Source of the DNA: Acidobacteriota bacterium
GTDB lineage: Bacteria; Acidobacteriota; Terriglobia; Acidiferrales; UBA7541
Direction: 5' to 3'
DNA length: 6,165 nucleotides
Assembly: GCA_003131705.1 (NCBI GenBank)
Contig: PKUY01000424.1
Location: 5,200 to 11,364 of the forward strand
Each line of letters starts with the position of its first letter. Position 1 is the first letter of the stretch. Positions 5,084-6,165 of the stretch are shown piece after piece. A program made the position numbers and the translations under genes. The notes under the pieces are model-generated. The model was given only the letters and a program-made list of their open reading frames with translations. It had not been told where the DNA came from and ran no database searches.

Positions 5084-6165
5084 TCCCGGGGAGGCTCGGA
5101 CTCCACGTCTTCAATAAAAAATACACCCACGCCGTTTTGGTCCTTCTCGCGCCCAGGCTCACAATGGATCACCGTCGCTCGAAGCGACAGCAAGCTCCCT
5201 CGATTCGGATCTCCGGCGGCTTCAATTACGACGCGCAGCTCCGATTGCAGGCGTGGCCGGTTGTTCAAGCACAGGTATGCGCCCTGCAGACTGATGTCGC
5301 GCAGCGTCGCCTTTTCTTCAAACGTCGTCCCATCCTCAGCCTGGCCCGTGACGGTGGCCGCAAAACGCAGCCGACGGCGTTGTCCTAAACGCGATTCCGG
5401 CAGCGACACATCGATGCCGCGCCCGCTCAGCGTAACCGACATGCCCTCCATCGCCGCCCACGTAGCCGGAAATTCCTGCCGTGCCGCCGAAAGAAAACCG
5501 TCCACCGCCCTGCTCGTGGAATCTGGATCGTGATGAAACAAAATCAGGTTTCTCACTTTGCATTCACGCGCGATTTTCACTCCCTCGAGCCAGCACGAAT
5601 GTCCCCAGCCCTTTCGTGTTGACGCAAGCTGCTCCGGCGAATACTGCGCGTCGTAGACCAGCACGTCCGCTCCTTGTGCGAGCAAACGCAGATTGTTGTC
5701 GCACTGCGCGTCGCCGGGCTCGTTGTCGGTGGCGTACACAATGGATCCCACGGGCGTATCCAACCGGTAGCCCAGGCAGCCCTGCGGATGGTTGAGCCAA
5801 GCCGTGGTGATCTGCGTTCCCTCGACTTCCCATTTCTCGCCGGCCTCCACTTCGCGGAAGAAGCGCGCCGCCGCCATCATGCTGACGTCCACGGGGAAAT
5901 AGGGCCTCGACATCTGCGCCTCGAAAACCTGCCGAAGACTGTTCCGGCCAAGATACTTGGATTGAAAACTGTAAAAGTGAAAGCGATTGTGCGCTTCAAA
6001 GAAGGGATGGAAGAAGGGAATGCCCTGAATGTGGTCCCAGTGATAATGAGTCACCAGGATGTGCGCTTCGATCCCACCGTCGCCGCGCCATTTCGTCCAG
6101 CGATTGTTCAGCTGTTGTAGTTGATTCCCGAGCATTCGCAGGCCAGTCCCGCAGTCCAGGATAAA
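5080..6165 (-). CDS. Metallo-beta-lactamase hydrolase fused to a PilZ domain (N-terminus beyond window)
   Basis: The frame is open to the window edge, giving 361 visible residues. Ten of these precede the first internal Met and read FILDCGTGLR, the usual strand and turn before the MBL core, so the start lies outside. Visible numbering: H40-Y-H42-W-D44-H45 is the HxHxDH metal motif; H126 in LNHPQG, D147 in ATDNEP, H189 in GWGHS and H211/H212 in FHHDP complete a two-metal site of the RNase Z/PhnP-like branch, which acts on phosphodiesters. Residues 258-352 form a PilZ domain with the cyclic di-GMP signature intact: R263-RRL-R267 and D290-I-S292-LQ-G295. The protein is cytosolic as far as visible. 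Inference: a hydrolase gated by cyclic di-GMP. The substrate is unknown, and the lactamase name does not imply antibiotic resistance. It ends tail to tail with the 84-residue gene. Confidence 0.9.
   Translation of the reverse strand, partial: FILDCGTGLRMLGNQLQQLNNRWTKWRGDGGIEAHILVTHYHWDHIQGIPFFHPFFEAHNRFHFYSFQSKYLGRNSLRQVFEAQMSRPYFPVDVSMMAAARFFREVEAGEKWEVEGTQITTAWLNHPQGCLGYRLDTPVGSIVYATDNEPGDAQCDNNLRLLAQGADVLVYDAQYSPEQLASTRKGWGHSCWLEGVKIARECKVRNLILFHHDPDSTSRAVDGFLSAARQEFPATWAAMEGMSVTLSGRGIDVSLPESRLGQRRRLRFAATVTGQAEDGTTFEEKATLRDISLQGAYLCLNNRPRLQSELRVVIEAAGDPNRGSLLSLRATVIHCEPGREKDQNGVGVFFIEDVESEPPRD

Noticed and set aside
5674..6120. Plus-strand ORF of 148 codons
   Set aside because: Antisense to the MBL domain, whose metal motifs show which strand is coding.
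1..6165. CRISPR arrays, insertion sequences, rRNA and complete tRNAs
   Set aside because: No regularly spaced repeats, transposase motifs, terminal inverted repeats, rRNA segments or foldable full tRNA were found on reading both strands.

Overview
The window looks like chromosomal DNA from a soil or sediment bacterium, most likely of the phylum Acidobacteriota. This rests on family resemblance judged by eye, with no database search. The clues are a secreted two-part protein of a type I associate with that phylum, a small coiled-coil protein starting MARGWDSK, a metallo-beta-lactamase/PilZ fusion, and a GAF-ANTAR regulator beside an intradiol dioxygenase. Start codons were reassigned by Shine-Dalgarno (SD) position: 972 (minus), 1600 (minus), 2527 (plus) and 3548 (plus).

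Layout. Positions 1-75 may be the tail of a plus-strand gene. From 190 to 1600 two minus-strand genes encode exported proteins: a 260-aa protein of unknown function and a 173-aa secreted HNH-type nuclease-like protein. From about 1600 to 2330 the DNA is gene-poor and looks disturbed. It holds a 69-codon minus-strand frame that seems to be the rest of a frameshifted gene. It also holds a 40-codon plus-strand ORF with its own extended -10 promoter and SD, whose stop codon lies inside an antisense copy of the first half of a tRNA gene. From 2527 to 4276 lie a ring-cleavage dioxygenase of the hydroxyquinol/chlorocatechol type and, 94 bases downstream on the same strand, a GAF-ANTAR protein of the RNA-binding antiterminator class. 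Positions 4277-4800 have no convincing gene but carry many hairpins, several with six-base loops of pattern GAYGNN. A short, possibly leaderless gene (4801-5055) follows. It converges on a metallo-beta-lactamase/PilZ fusion (5080 to beyond 6165, minus strand, N-terminus cut by the window edge).

How the genes may work together. The dioxygenase would open hydroxylated aromatic rings; none of the usual downstream pathway genes is present. The ANTAR protein should act on nascent RNA hairpins, and the hairpin-rich leader-like stretch right after it is the best local candidate for a target, though its loops do not fit the published loop pattern as I recall it. The MBL-PilZ protein suggests a hydrolase controlled by cyclic di-GMP. 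No CRISPR array, insertion sequence, rRNA or complete tRNA was seen.
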